The position numbers were made by a program, and so were the translations under genes. Of a stretch of 36,505 bases of DNA, positions 27,401 to 36,505 are shown one piece after another. The notes under the pieces were generated by a model. It saw only the letters and a program-made list of their open reading frames with translations. It ran no database searches and had not been told where the DNA came from. The stretch is from positions 735,789 to 772,293 of the forward strand of contig JBNGIQ010009547.1 in assembly GCA_049999765.1 (NCBI GenBank). Direction: 5' to 3'. The DNA is from Phaeoceros laevis (lineage: Eukaryota > Anthocerotophyta > Anthocerotopsida > Notothyladales). Within the stretch, counting starts at the first letter, position 1, and each line of letters opens with the position of its first letter.

Positions 27401-30400
27401 AATCCATCAGGCTAACATGCTCTGACAACCTCATCAATCTTGAACTTCCCTGATCTCACAAGCAGTTCAGACAGCAATTGAACAGAGTTAACAGGAGGAG
27501 AAATGTATCACCGGGGATAGATGCATAGCATACAAGCAATCCGTCAAAGCACCTTCCAACTTCTCCTTGCTGCCAGGTAACACACAACATTATCAGCTTC
27601 AAATCCAGCTTCCTTGAACAAATACACGTACAAGCAGGATCACCTTGATAGGTGATGAGAGTGTCTGACCTGCCCTTCAAGCTGTGAATGAAAGACATTC
27701 CAGCCCATGGGAGAGAGAATAGAGGATTAGAAGTCCGGGCACGGTCAAATGCATGTGTAGCAAGTTCTTCATTTCCCTCACGAAGGTACAGCTGCTCAGA
27801 CACAGTAAAACAGGTGAGCGAAGCTGCTGATTACGTAGCCAACTCTGTTTGTTAGATCCGTAGTAGCAAACCTGTCCGAGTAGCGCCCATGCCAGAAAAT
27901 GATCTCCATCGATGTGTAGAGCTTGAATTAATGCATGCTGCTTCAAACCTTTGTCACTGGCCAGGACACCGAGTGCTGTCCAGCAGTCTGTGTTACCTCC
28001 TTCCAGTCGTATGCCTCCACAGACTACATCAAGTGAGTTGAGGCTGTTTTGCACCATGTGACCCGAAATGTGGTCCTTTAGTCTCAGTTCTTCAGAACAG
28101 CACACAATACACATATCACAGACTTTCAAATAGGTTACCTTGACCCGGTATTTGAGGCAGCACTTCCTTCAAATGCACTTACACGCTCCAGTGACACTCC
28201 TAAATCAACATACAAGCTCCCATCGGATGGACACAGATGTAGAGCGTGCTGGTGTGCCCTTTTTGCCCCTTTTGCTGCACCTTGCTGCATCTTATGCCAG
28301 GACTCAATGCCTCTGAGAAGAGTATCCTCTGATTGCCCTCTGGAGCCAGTGGCATAACTGGGCGACTGGATGTCTAAAGCTTCACATGGTAGTGTTTCTG
28401 AGTAGGTGGCCTGTCGCAAAAAGTCATGCACAGCTGTAAGACTCGAAACATTTGCAGTGTAAGCACGAAAAACCAAGAAAGAAAAACCTACGCTTGGCAA
28501 ATCTGATCACGGAAGCCCTAAAACAAAAACCTCTGCAGCGCAAAGAAAACAACCACCACCTGAATATCACCCAGCAGTTTCCAGGCTGCAACAAGATGAC
28601 CAGATACAGATGTCAATTGTCCAGCAAGTTGTCCAGCTTCCTGAATTCTCCAAAGAGAGGTTAGCATGATCTTCCTAGGCTGAAGGTTAGGGCAGGTATC
28701 AAGTTTTGAAATAACCCAGATACCTCTAGAAGAGCAGAACTCCAAGCAAACGCCCCCAGCCCTATACACTCTCTAGCACGGCCGAGCAGTGCACAAGCAA
28801 GCCCAAAAAGAGCCACAACATGTGTGGGACATTGTTGAATTGCCTCACGGAACATGTCAATAGCCTGCAAAAAGTCCCACGAACATAATAATGACCACCC
28901 CTATGTGCACTCGCAACTTATGAGAACTGTGAGTTTTCGGGTGATAGATGACCTTGGAGAACATAGAAAGTGACAAGAGAATGTTTCCACTCTCAAGCAA
29001 TGAGAAAAGAGGTGAACAACTTCCGAGTACTAACACTCCACTGTAAGCCTGCAATTACAATTTCAATCAAGAACTGGTTCACCAGATATTTTTCCAGAAG
29101 GTGGTATATGCAAAGGCAGAAGTAACTAGGTGTACCTTTAAGGCAGCTGTTAGCATCCCCAGCTGTCGGTAACCTAGACCCAAGGCCTGTAACACACATT
29201 AAGCTCTATCAAGACAAAGTATATTTCAGCAGACTAATATTAAAATATGCAGACACTTTCCCGTTCAATGCTTGGAGGTTGTCAGAGATACACACAGTTT
29301 GAACTGTTTGCACTACTTGTGAAGTACCTCCCATAGTTCTGCATCTTTGGGATATCCTCTGAGGGCGTGCTGCAGACTGACAACAGCTCCAGCCCACTCC
29401 TGCTCCTGCACCTGCTTACCAGAAGAAACGACTTGGAATCATGAGAAAGCCCACTCCAGCGAATTGACATCCTACCGACTGTAAAAAAGGCCCCTTCTTC
29501 ATTGCAAACATAATGGAGCTCCCTTGAAATTGAGATGCATGGCCAACTGCACGAGATGAAAGATATGGCCAACTGCAAGATGACTAAAAGGGTACTAGAA
29601 AACAACAGCGAAGATGACCACAGCAAAGTATTAGAAAAAAAAAAGAGGAGTGAATCACCTGCAGGAAACCAAGACGGCGCCAAGCCCAAAATGCACGTGA
29701 CGATTGCTCTGCAGCCACCTTACAAGTTGCCACTGCAACACTACCTTGATTTCTCTCTTCCAAAGTATCACAGAGTGCGTTCTACAATACACAACGTCAA
29801 CAAATCTCATCTCTACATTGTATATCCCGGGCGACAGAATTCAGGTTCAAAGCAACAAGCAAATTTGTTACCGACCCCAGCTTCTTCATCGTTGGGATCT
29901 AGCTTAACTGCTTTCTGATAGCAGCTAACGGCTTTCTGAGAGGCTCCTGGCATAGCTCGAAATTGATGCCCAAGATCACGAAACACATTCACTTGTTCCG
30001 GATCCAAAGTTGCAGCTAGCATAAGTTGCTTCAATGACATGCTTTTACTGTAGCCTAGGGCCTCACCGGCCCCTGCATATGCAAGACCCTGCAATTCAAA
30101 AAGAGTATGTAGGTATCACATGAGCGATGTCACCAGCTTGGACCTGGCTGACGGAAGCCCTGAAGAGATTAGGAACAAAAATTTGCTAGCTGCGAAATTG
30201 TACCAATCGATGATGATAAATTGCTACATCTGGAGAAAGTGCCACTGCCTGCTCAAGGCATCGCACAGCTTCACCAAAGTGCCCCCTTGAGTAGGATAGC
30301 CAGCCTTGCTCTGCAATTGCCCAATGGCTGTGAGGATCAATTGAAACCACAGAATCCAACCTGGACAAAGCCTCTTCCAAATTTCCTTGAGCAACAGAAA

Positions 30401-32198
30401 TCTTTGCCAATCCCTGATAACATTAATAACGTGACATCATTACTCTGATCTCATCTGCACCAACACTCTCAATTATCTTTAACGTCTCTTTGTGCAGGTT
30501 AAGCACCATATTAATAGCATCACGCACCATATTACCTCCAAAGCAAGAGCAGAAAATGATACATTGTGTGCTGCACGTGCCTCCTGAATCCAACACGAAA
30601 AGCTTCAGTTACAGCAAGGAGCACACTGCTGAACTTCTCATAAGAGGCTTGAGTTACCTAATGACAGACATCTGTGCGAACAAAATTGTCTGTACCTGTA
30701 GAACGTCTTGAAAAATTTGCTCAGCATTTGCAGGATTGTCTTGTACAGATGCACCGGCAAGAATCAGTTTGAGCTGCAGCTCAGCCACAACTAGGCTCAG
30801 TCCGTAAGACTCACGCCAGCATGCGACAGCCTTTATGCCCTGCTTGACACAATCAAGAGCTGCTACATATGCTCCCTGGAGCAGATGAGCCTCAGCCATC
30901 GCCTGCCAGCTGCGACACACAGCATCTCAAACCCCACGGAGAGAGAATGCAAGATTGTTTGTAACCGATTAAACAAATGATGGCGACATACCCAGTGACA
31001 CAGTTGCTTTCCAAGCGAAGGGCTTGTTGCAACAGAGCGAGGTCTGCTTTGGTTCTGCTGTTGCTGCAGGACCCACAAAACACAGTTTGAAAAGGCAGTC
31101 TTAGAACCCCACTTCTCGCTACAGGACAACTGAAACGCAACATGCCTTTTTAGGCTCTTTTCAGCCTAAACTAACCTGGATGCAGATTCTTGTAGCAAAG
31201 CAATTGCTGCAATAGCAAATCCATGCTGCGGATAAAAATGTAGGAACCTCCTTCCCAACCACCGTATACGTGAAATCCGGTTTTCTCCAAGTTGCACCAA
31301 ACCTAGTTTGACAATTAATTCCCCAGCATCATCCTCCTCACAAAGTGCTAGACCAACTTCGAAGGCAAGCTGTGAAGGTTGAGAAGTTATCAACAGCATG
31401 CACCGCTCCAACAGTTCCAGCTTTGCCTGTTTCCACTCATCCCCAAGGCGCCCTAAAAGTCAAAACAGCATCAAAATCAGCCCTCGCGACTGCTTGAGAA
31501 CCTAAGAGCAAGGATGATATGAACTTATTACCATACCTTTCAAGTTGACCACCTGCTGAATCTGCTTTTGCAGCTGTCTGTCATCTTCCTCCCTGGAACT
31601 TCCCAAATCTTGTGCTGAAGCATCTGCCACTCGAATAGCAGCAAGCTTGGTTTCCAGAACTTGCATGAGATGGCGATCACTCGTTGCTACCGCTAATTTT
31701 CGTGCTCCCTCCAGCGCCTCCTGTAATTTCGCCACATCGTCTGTCCCCTCATACAGCTCTACCAGCCCCTGTAAATTGAGTGAGCACATGGAATTGGTGC
31801 AAACGAAATTCATACTAGATGGATACAGCTAAAATTCCCCACGAGTGCAGTTGACTGTAACAAGTCTAGGACATTCCCCACCTCAGTCCAGCTCAAACAT
31901 GTGGCCCTGTCCGCGTAGAAAAACAGAACAAGAGAGGAACAAAAGGACCAGCCACTGCGAAAACAACCTGCCAGGCGGATAGCGCTGCCGAATTGCATGC
32001 AATTGCTTTCCGGAATGCCATCTCTGCATGAGCTGGTTGCTTCTGTGCCATGAGGGCCTTCCCGAAAATGAGATATGCCTCGTCATTGTTGCGGTCCTGC
32101 TTCAGCACGTGCTTGCAATGACGCCCGGCAGCGTTGTAGTCATTTTTCTCAAGCGCTTCCTTCGCTGCCTTCAGCCTGCTGCGTACGTCTTCTTCCAT
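24468..32198 (-). CDS. SKI3: SKI3/TTC37 TPR protein of the Ski complex
   Basis: A tetratricopeptide scaffold that, with SKI2 helicase and SKI8, feeds mRNA to the cytoplasmic exosome. Exons (high to low): 32198-31968, 31768-31537, 31452-31176, 31054-30992, 30909-30696, 30583-30536, 30413-30204, 30088-29876, 29411-29328, 29186-29136, 29048-28953, 28864-28724, 28640-28560, 28433-28139, 28082-27872, 27791-27670, 27569-27512, 27374-27309, 27198-26980, 26859-26811, 26692-26316, 26223-26141, 26005-25769, 25668-25019, 24965-24720, 24640-24468; about 1,575 residues. TPR signatures include AYLIFGKALMAQKQPAHAEM near the start, HWAIAEQGWLSYSRGHFGEA, LWEALGLGYRQLGMLTAALK, LGVLASDKGLKQHALIQAL and FDRARTSNPLFSLPWAGMS. 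The C-terminus (QTEWFSWPPG, AKSWMLHAAHLNPTALRYWE) matches plant SKI3. All junctions keep frame except 13/14, one base short. Most introns are 50-200 bp; intron 8 is longest (464 bp). Confidence 0.9.
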
Positions 32199-32387
32199 CC
32201 TTGATATCCAAAAAATGCAGCTAACGTACGAAGTGCTCCTGTAGCGTCGTGTGGACAGAAACCTAGGCCTTTGGCCACCGAAATCTATATATTGCGGGCC
32301 TAGAGTTCTTATCGCTCGCAACGTCAAGGTGAGCGAACACAGCGCATCAGCTGTTCCACTTCGGCCTTGGAAGAGCCAACGGCCAAC
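32199..32387. promoter_or_regulatory. Shared divergent promoter, SKI3 / URM1
   Basis: Only 189 bases lie between the SKI3 and URM1 start codons. A TATA-like TCTATATATTG (32283-32293) is 95-105 bases before the URM1 ATG, on the plus strand. Nothing similar is seen for SKI3. Confidence 0.65.
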
Positions 32388-32956
32388 ATGCATCTCACGC
32401 TGGAATTCGGGTTCGTGCAAAACTTGATCCAGCTTGCTGCTCTCGTGTCTAGGGTTCTAGGCGTGGTTTGGGTTATGCTCATGTTCTGATTGCGATCGCT
32501 CATCTGGTGATACAGTGGTGGGTTGGAGCTCCTCTTCAACTCAGTCAAGACGCATGAGGTGGAAGTAACAGTCAAGGAAGGAACTACTCAGGTAAGTCTC
32601 GTAGTACGCTGGGTTGAAGCTTCTACTCTCAGTCCTTTACTCTGACTCTTTGACGGCCATGGTACAGGAGCTGACTGTGGAGAAGCTGCTTTTGTGGATT
32701 CGAGACAATCTTCTGAAGTCGAGGCCGGAGATGTTTATCCGAGAGAAGTCAGTGTAAGCTGCTAATGGAAGAAGTAGCCGTCTTTAACCTGTTGGTAAGC
32801 ATGGCCAGCTTCTGATATCCTTTATCTTCTTCCCGCAGGAGGCCTGGAATTCTAGTTTTGATCAACGATTGTGACTGGGAGCTGTGTGGAAGTTTGCAAG
32901 CCACGTTGGAGGACAAGGACACGGTCGTATTCATCTCCACCCTTCACGGCGGTTGA
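32388..32956 (+). CDS. URM1: Ubiquitin-related modifier 1 (URM1)
   Basis: Four exons (32388-32410, 32516-32591, 32668-32753, 32839-32956) give exactly 303 bases, 100 residues, the family length. The first exon has only 23 coding bases (MHLTLEF). Blocks: [66 protein letters not shown] and the end [17 protein letters not shown]. The C-terminal GG is required for thiocarboxylation. URM1 acts as a sulfur carrier for 2-thiolation of wobble uridine in cytosolic tRNAs and can be conjugated to proteins. It is head-to-head with SKI3. The body is complete and undamaged. Confidence 0.96.
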
Positions 32957-33345
32957 TGATACCCCTTATATGACTCAGCTTCCAGCTTGGAGGTTCACAC
33001 TGGAAAGACCTGGTGCAGGTCTGTTGCCAAGGTCGGGGCCTGCTGATCGTAACAGGACTCACAACTTGAGAAGCAAGTTTTCGGCGATTGCATTCGCGGC
33101 AGCAGCAGCGGTCAGATGAATCAGGACGAGTGTGAGGTTCCTGGTGTAACATCGTGGCATGTTGGCCTTACTACGTGATTGCCTGGACGCATTCTAACAA
33201 GCCGAGTCCAGGTGCTGGAGACACCTAAGATACTTTGGCATTTTACGGGTGGGCAGGTTTCGGTTATTCTCCAGGTGCTTACTAGGATCGGCCCTTTCTC
33301 TAGAAACTCTTCATTGCCAAGTTTGCAAAGCTCTTTTGTATCACA
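32957..33345. other. URM1 3' UTR and roadblock upstream region
   Basis: No credible gene. A small open frame continues past the URM1 exon 4 in another frame and lacks any recognised motif. Confidence 0.5.
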
Positions 33346-34161
33346 ATGGGGATGCTAGAGGATGAGTTGGAAGAGGCAGCACGCTTGGAAGAGGAGAGGA
33401 AGAAAAAGTTGTTGAAGGACGCACAAGTATGTAGTTGCTGGGTAACCAGCTATATTGTCCATGTGAAGTTGGTATACTGCAGCCTGCATTTGTAAGACAA
33501 TCCTTTTCACTCCCTTGCCTCAACAGTACGAGGTGGAGGACACCGTGAAGAGAGTGTACTCTCACAGAGGTAGCCAGTCGCTGTCTTGTGAACCAGAAAA
33601 CAGCATGAATCTATGTTGAAACCCGGCTCTCGCCTTAGTTGTGTGCGTCGTTCGCCTTTGCTAGGGATAATTGGAACCGTGGTGGCAAATAGCTTTGGCA
33701 TGCCTATAAAATCCACCATGGACAATGTGACGGCCCTGAAGGTAAATACCAGCCCTTGAAGTTCCAAATGCTGGGGAAGGCATAGAATGCATACGTCCTG
33801 CAACTCGATCACCTCGGAAATTATTGTGACAATTGCATGCAGTTTGCGTCTTTCTTGGTACCTCTAGCTCTTAAAATGAAGGCCTTGACGGAGATGGTTA
33901 ATGGCAAGGTAGGGTCACAAAAAATCTCATCTTGGCTGCTCATAAGATTGATGTCTTGACCCCTGCCTCCTAACTTTTCAACAGTGAGGATATAACGACA
34001 TAGAATGAAGTTTGTTCTTGTTGTTTTGACCTTAGGATGATTTGGTGGTGTTTAGAATCCGCACAAAACTTTATGAAATTATTGTGACTCCGGATAGGAC
34101 CACACGAGAATATTTTCTCATAATTGTGCAAAAGATTGTGCGACATGTTATGAACTTGTAG
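33346..34161 (+). CDS. Dynein light chain, roadblock/LC7 type
   Basis: Exons 33346-33426, 33527-33569, 33665-33741, 33843-33908 and 34036-34161 join in frame to 130 residues. Residues 1-28 are a charged helix (LEDELEEAARLEEERKKKLL) not found in short animal homologues. The roadblock/LC7 domain follows: YEVEDTVKRVYSHRGIIGTV, NSFGMPIKSTMDN, LALKMKALTEMVNG, then DDLVVFRIRTKLYEIIVTPD and EYFLIIVQ. This family binds dynein intermediate chains in cytoplasmic and axonemal dynein. Dynein genes survive in plants with flagellate sperm and are absent from flowering plants (established), so this gene is a useful lineage marker. The tail after IIVQ (KIVRHVMNL) is longer than usual. The last 86 bases are duplicated just downstream. 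Confidence 0.92.
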
Positions 34162-34246
34162 AAATTACTGTGACTCCGGATAGGACCACAAGAGACTATT
34201 TTCTCATAATTGTGCAAAAGATTGGGCGACATGTTATGAACTTGTA
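34075..34246 (+). repeat. 86-bp tandem duplication across the roadblock stop codon
   Basis: Unit 1 (34075-34160) holds the last 28 codons and most of the stop. Unit 2 (34161-34246) repeats it with a handful of substitutions (for example ATTATTG to ATTACTG, AGATTGTG to AGATTGGG). 86 is not a multiple of three, so unit 2 cannot extend the frame and lies in the 3' UTR. Confidence 0.95.
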
Positions 34247-34866
34247 GGTTGCTGGAGGTAGAATAGTGTCTTTCTCTTGCATCTAGCTAAGAAAGATCTG
34301 ATCTCATTCACTTGTTTGGTCACCTAAAGAATGTGAGTTTGTGCCATCAAGAACTCTTACAACAAAGATGGAAACTTCATTAACACTGGAAGAATGGAAG
34401 GAAACTTTTTTTATTAGCACCGGAAGAATGGAAGGAAGCTTTTGTGCTTGGAGGTTGGTAGTAAGGCATTAATCACATAATGAGCAAAATTAAGACTTTT
34501 ATTATTTGTGTATGCTAGAGCTGGTGGGTGGGAATTTTCTCATATACACAAATATATGATATTATAAAAACAATATTAATACATTTGTAGAATGTAGAAT
34601 GTAGAATGTTGTTCTTGGTTGAACTTGCAGCATGGCTTTTAGGACATCCGAGTTAGAAGTTTAAAAAAAACAAAGATATTTGAACCCAAAGGCTTTGAAA
34701 ACAATCCTCGCCGAAAAAGAACCCAAAAGTTTTTGCAAGCTTCCTCATGAAAGCGGCTGGCATAAAACGGTGAAGGAAGGGCCAAGAAGAACAAGTCGCA
34801 GCCCTTACTTCAGGACTCCACCAACGGTGGGAGTTCTGGTCCCAAAAACCTCGCACTTGTGGTCGG
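34247..34866. other. AT-rich intergenic stretch with small repeats
   Basis: No gene seen. A 34-bp imperfect direct repeat (34381-34443, containing CTGGAAGAATGGAAGGAA) and a (TAGAATG)3 microsatellite near 34590-34612 are present. The last 200 bases are probably the promoter and leader of the glycosyltransferase. Confidence 0.6.
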
Positions 34867-36230
34867 ATGGCATCTCTCAAACTTGGAGTGCGGGAGATCA
34901 CATTATGGAGCGTCCTTGTTTCATTGGTAGTATCTTCTCTGCTGCTGCAGGGTCCGCTAATTCTGAAAGCAACTGACGCGCCATCAGTCGGTTCTATTAA
35001 GAACGATGACGACGACGGCAAGTCACAGCTTCAAGCCGCTGCTGCCCAGCAGCGCAAGTTGCAGCCCCAGGGACAAGCGCACTACGGTTTTGTGCAGTTC
35101 AGCGCCTACCGCCGGTCCCCCCGCAGCTTCGTGGTGTTGGGAACCACTTCCGTGGCGGTGCGCGCCTACGACGCTCCCGTCCACAAGTGCGAGTGGCACA
35201 GCAACGGCAGCGCGACGGCCATCGCCGCTGCCGTGCCGGAGCTCACCTACATCGATTTCGACGAGAACGGCGCGCTGTACGCGCCGGTGATCGTCAACTG
35301 CACCTTCGAGCAAGAAGTGGGAGGCGACGAGCGGGGAGGCACACTCGCGCTGGCAGTCGGCGCCGGCGAGAGGGGGCGCACCCGCGCGGTCGCCGCTCTG
35401 GCAGAACAGCCCGGCGACCGACTCCGACGCGACCGCACAGCTGCCGGGCGAGCGCGTTTCCGGTACGCCTTCTGCGGCCCTCCCATCCACTCGGACGTGA
35501 GAGCCGACTGGATCCTGCACTGGCTCGTCTACCACGACTGGCTGTGGGAGCGGCAGGCGCACTTCTTCTTCTACGACGTGGGCGGGCTGCGGCCGCGCCA
35601 CCGCCCGCTCTTTGAAGAGTTCCGGCAGGCCGGCGTGCTCACCATCACCGACGTGCCGTCGGAGCGCGACTTCCCGTCCTGGTACTACCACCAGGCGCTG
35701 CTGTCCAACGACTGNNNNNNNNNNNNNNNNNNNNNNNNNNNNNNNNNNNNNNNNNNNNNNNNNNNNNNNNNNNNNNNNNNNNNNNNNNNNNNNNNNNNNN
35801 NNNNNNNNNNNNNNCCCACAGCCACTGCGTCCAGCCTGAGGACGACGGCGGCCAGGCGGTGTGGCCCGTGCAGCGCATGTGGTGGCGCCACGCCGCGCCC
35901 GAGTGCATGCACCCCGAGCGCGATCCGTGGACGTGCACGCAGGCGCCCGGGCGACGCAAGTACGTGGTGAATCCGCGCAAGGTGGCGGCCACCGGCGTGC
36001 ACCGGGTGGCGGTCCCGGCGGAGGGCGGCGTCGACCTCAACGCGTCGGTGGCCAGGATCCACCATTACCACGGCGTGCTGGCGCCGGCCGTGGAGCTGTG
36101 CCACCACGGGGTGAACCTCTCGCACCCCATGGACCACCTCGAATGGCTTATGCCGGGCTTTTCAACCTACGTCCGCGACTCCGCCATAGCCGCGCTCTTG
36201 CACCGAGCTCGAGCGCAGTCGTTCCACTAA
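34867..36230 (+). CDS. Glycosyltransferase family 92, GALS-like (galactan beta-1,4-galactosyltransferase), gapped
   Basis: A type II Golgi protein. It has a short cytosolic tail, a membrane anchor at residues 11-33 (ITLWSVLVSLVVSSLLLQ), then a linker. GT92 (DUF23) blocks follow: YAFCGPPIHSDVRADWILHW, LVYHDWLWERQAHFFFYDVG and FPSWYYHQALLSND. After the gap come WPVQRMWWRH, RKYVVNPRKVAATGVHRV, RIHHYHGVL and the C-terminal GFSTYVRDSAIAALL. This order matches plant GALS enzymes, which extend beta-1,4-galactan side chains of pectin from UDP-galactose. The gap 35715-35814 removes the region where the family has its DxD-like metal site, so catalysis cannot be judged. The frame differs on the two sides, which only shows that the gap length is arbitrary. 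The gene appears intronless and far more GC-rich than its neighbours. Confidence 0.85.
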
Positions 36231-36505
36231 AACTAGATTCTTCATTAATTTCTTATTATAAGTGTCAAATAACTGGTTCTCGGGTAGGGACATTCCTGCT
36301 CATGCCAAAACTAACCGGCTTTTCGGTTGACGTAACAGATGTGTCACACACACTGTGTCCTCAGTTTTACGAGGCCAATGGTTAGGATTTTGTCGGTTAG
36401 GATTTTGTCCTACCAAGTTTCCTAAGGCATAAAAAACTGCTATGCAAATCAAAAGAGATATCAAAGCACCAGAAGAGATGTTGGTTGAGTAACATACTCT
36501 ATAGG
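36231..36505. other. Downstream region of the GALS-like gene
   Basis: AT-rich, no gene. A 15-base direct duplication (GGTTAGGATTTTGTC) occurs twice in tandem at about 36380-36409. Confidence 0.6.

Noticed and set aside
35187-35691. Alternative frames of the GALS-like gene on both strands
   Set aside because: High GC removes stops in all frames; only the frame from 34867 shows family motifs.

Overview
This is nuclear DNA of a land plant. Genes are split by many short GT-AG introns (mostly about 50-200 bp), and the set includes plant-type PHO2/UBC24, a plastid-type IF-3, a GALS-like GT92 enzyme, PPR fragments and a MAPKKK remnant. A dynein roadblock/LC7 light chain is present, which flowering plants are understood to lack. 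Together with the very small introns this fits a plant with motile sperm. A lycophyte such as Selaginella is my best guess, but that is inference. Five runs of N (2998-3097, 10249-10348, 14543-14942, 15651-15750, 35715-35814) mark a draft scaffold.

Left part, 1-15.9 kb: a repeat-rich accessory region. Four LTR-retrotransposon remnants all lie on the minus strand, and each has a primer-binding site complementary to initiator tRNA-Met (near 2614, 10161, 12312 and 15215). Element 1 is a broken Ty3/gypsy gag-protease-RT. Element 2 encodes an unrecognised charged protein. Element 3 has gag and protease, no visible RT, and a clean 229-bp LTR. Element 4 is mostly gap. Between them lie a frameshifted F-box gene, a mannanase-MAPKKK chimera with stops, two PPR scraps in opposite orientation, a second mannanase scrap, a LINE RT fragment, an unplaced exon pair and several local duplications.

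Right part, 16-36.5 kb: a compact block of mostly intact genes. Going right these are a PHO2-like gene without a visible E2 domain (-), alpha-tubulin (-), a LYAR-like nucleolar zinc-finger gene (+), plastid IF-3 (+), SKI3/TTC37 (-, 26 exons), URM1 (+), dynein roadblock light chain (+) and a GALS-like glycosyltransferase (+, interrupted by a gap). Two divergent pairs share short promoters: tubulin/LYAR-like (397 bp, with a telo-box) and SKI3/URM1 (189 bp). IF-3 and SKI3 converge with 182 bp between stops.

I reconstructed exon structures by hand from splice sites, phase and family similarity. Five of the six complete multi-exon models close in frame: tubulin 450 aa, LYAR-like 365 aa, IF-3 362 aa, URM1 100 aa and roadblock 130 aa. 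SKI3 is about 1,575 aa with one junction (exons 13/14) that does not close in frame. I saw no tRNA, rRNA, CRISPR array or obvious new multi-gene system. The most unusual material is the gene-fragment mosaic at 3.6-8.6 kb, the orphan ORF of element 2, the E2-less PHO2-like gene and the duplication across the roadblock stop codon.
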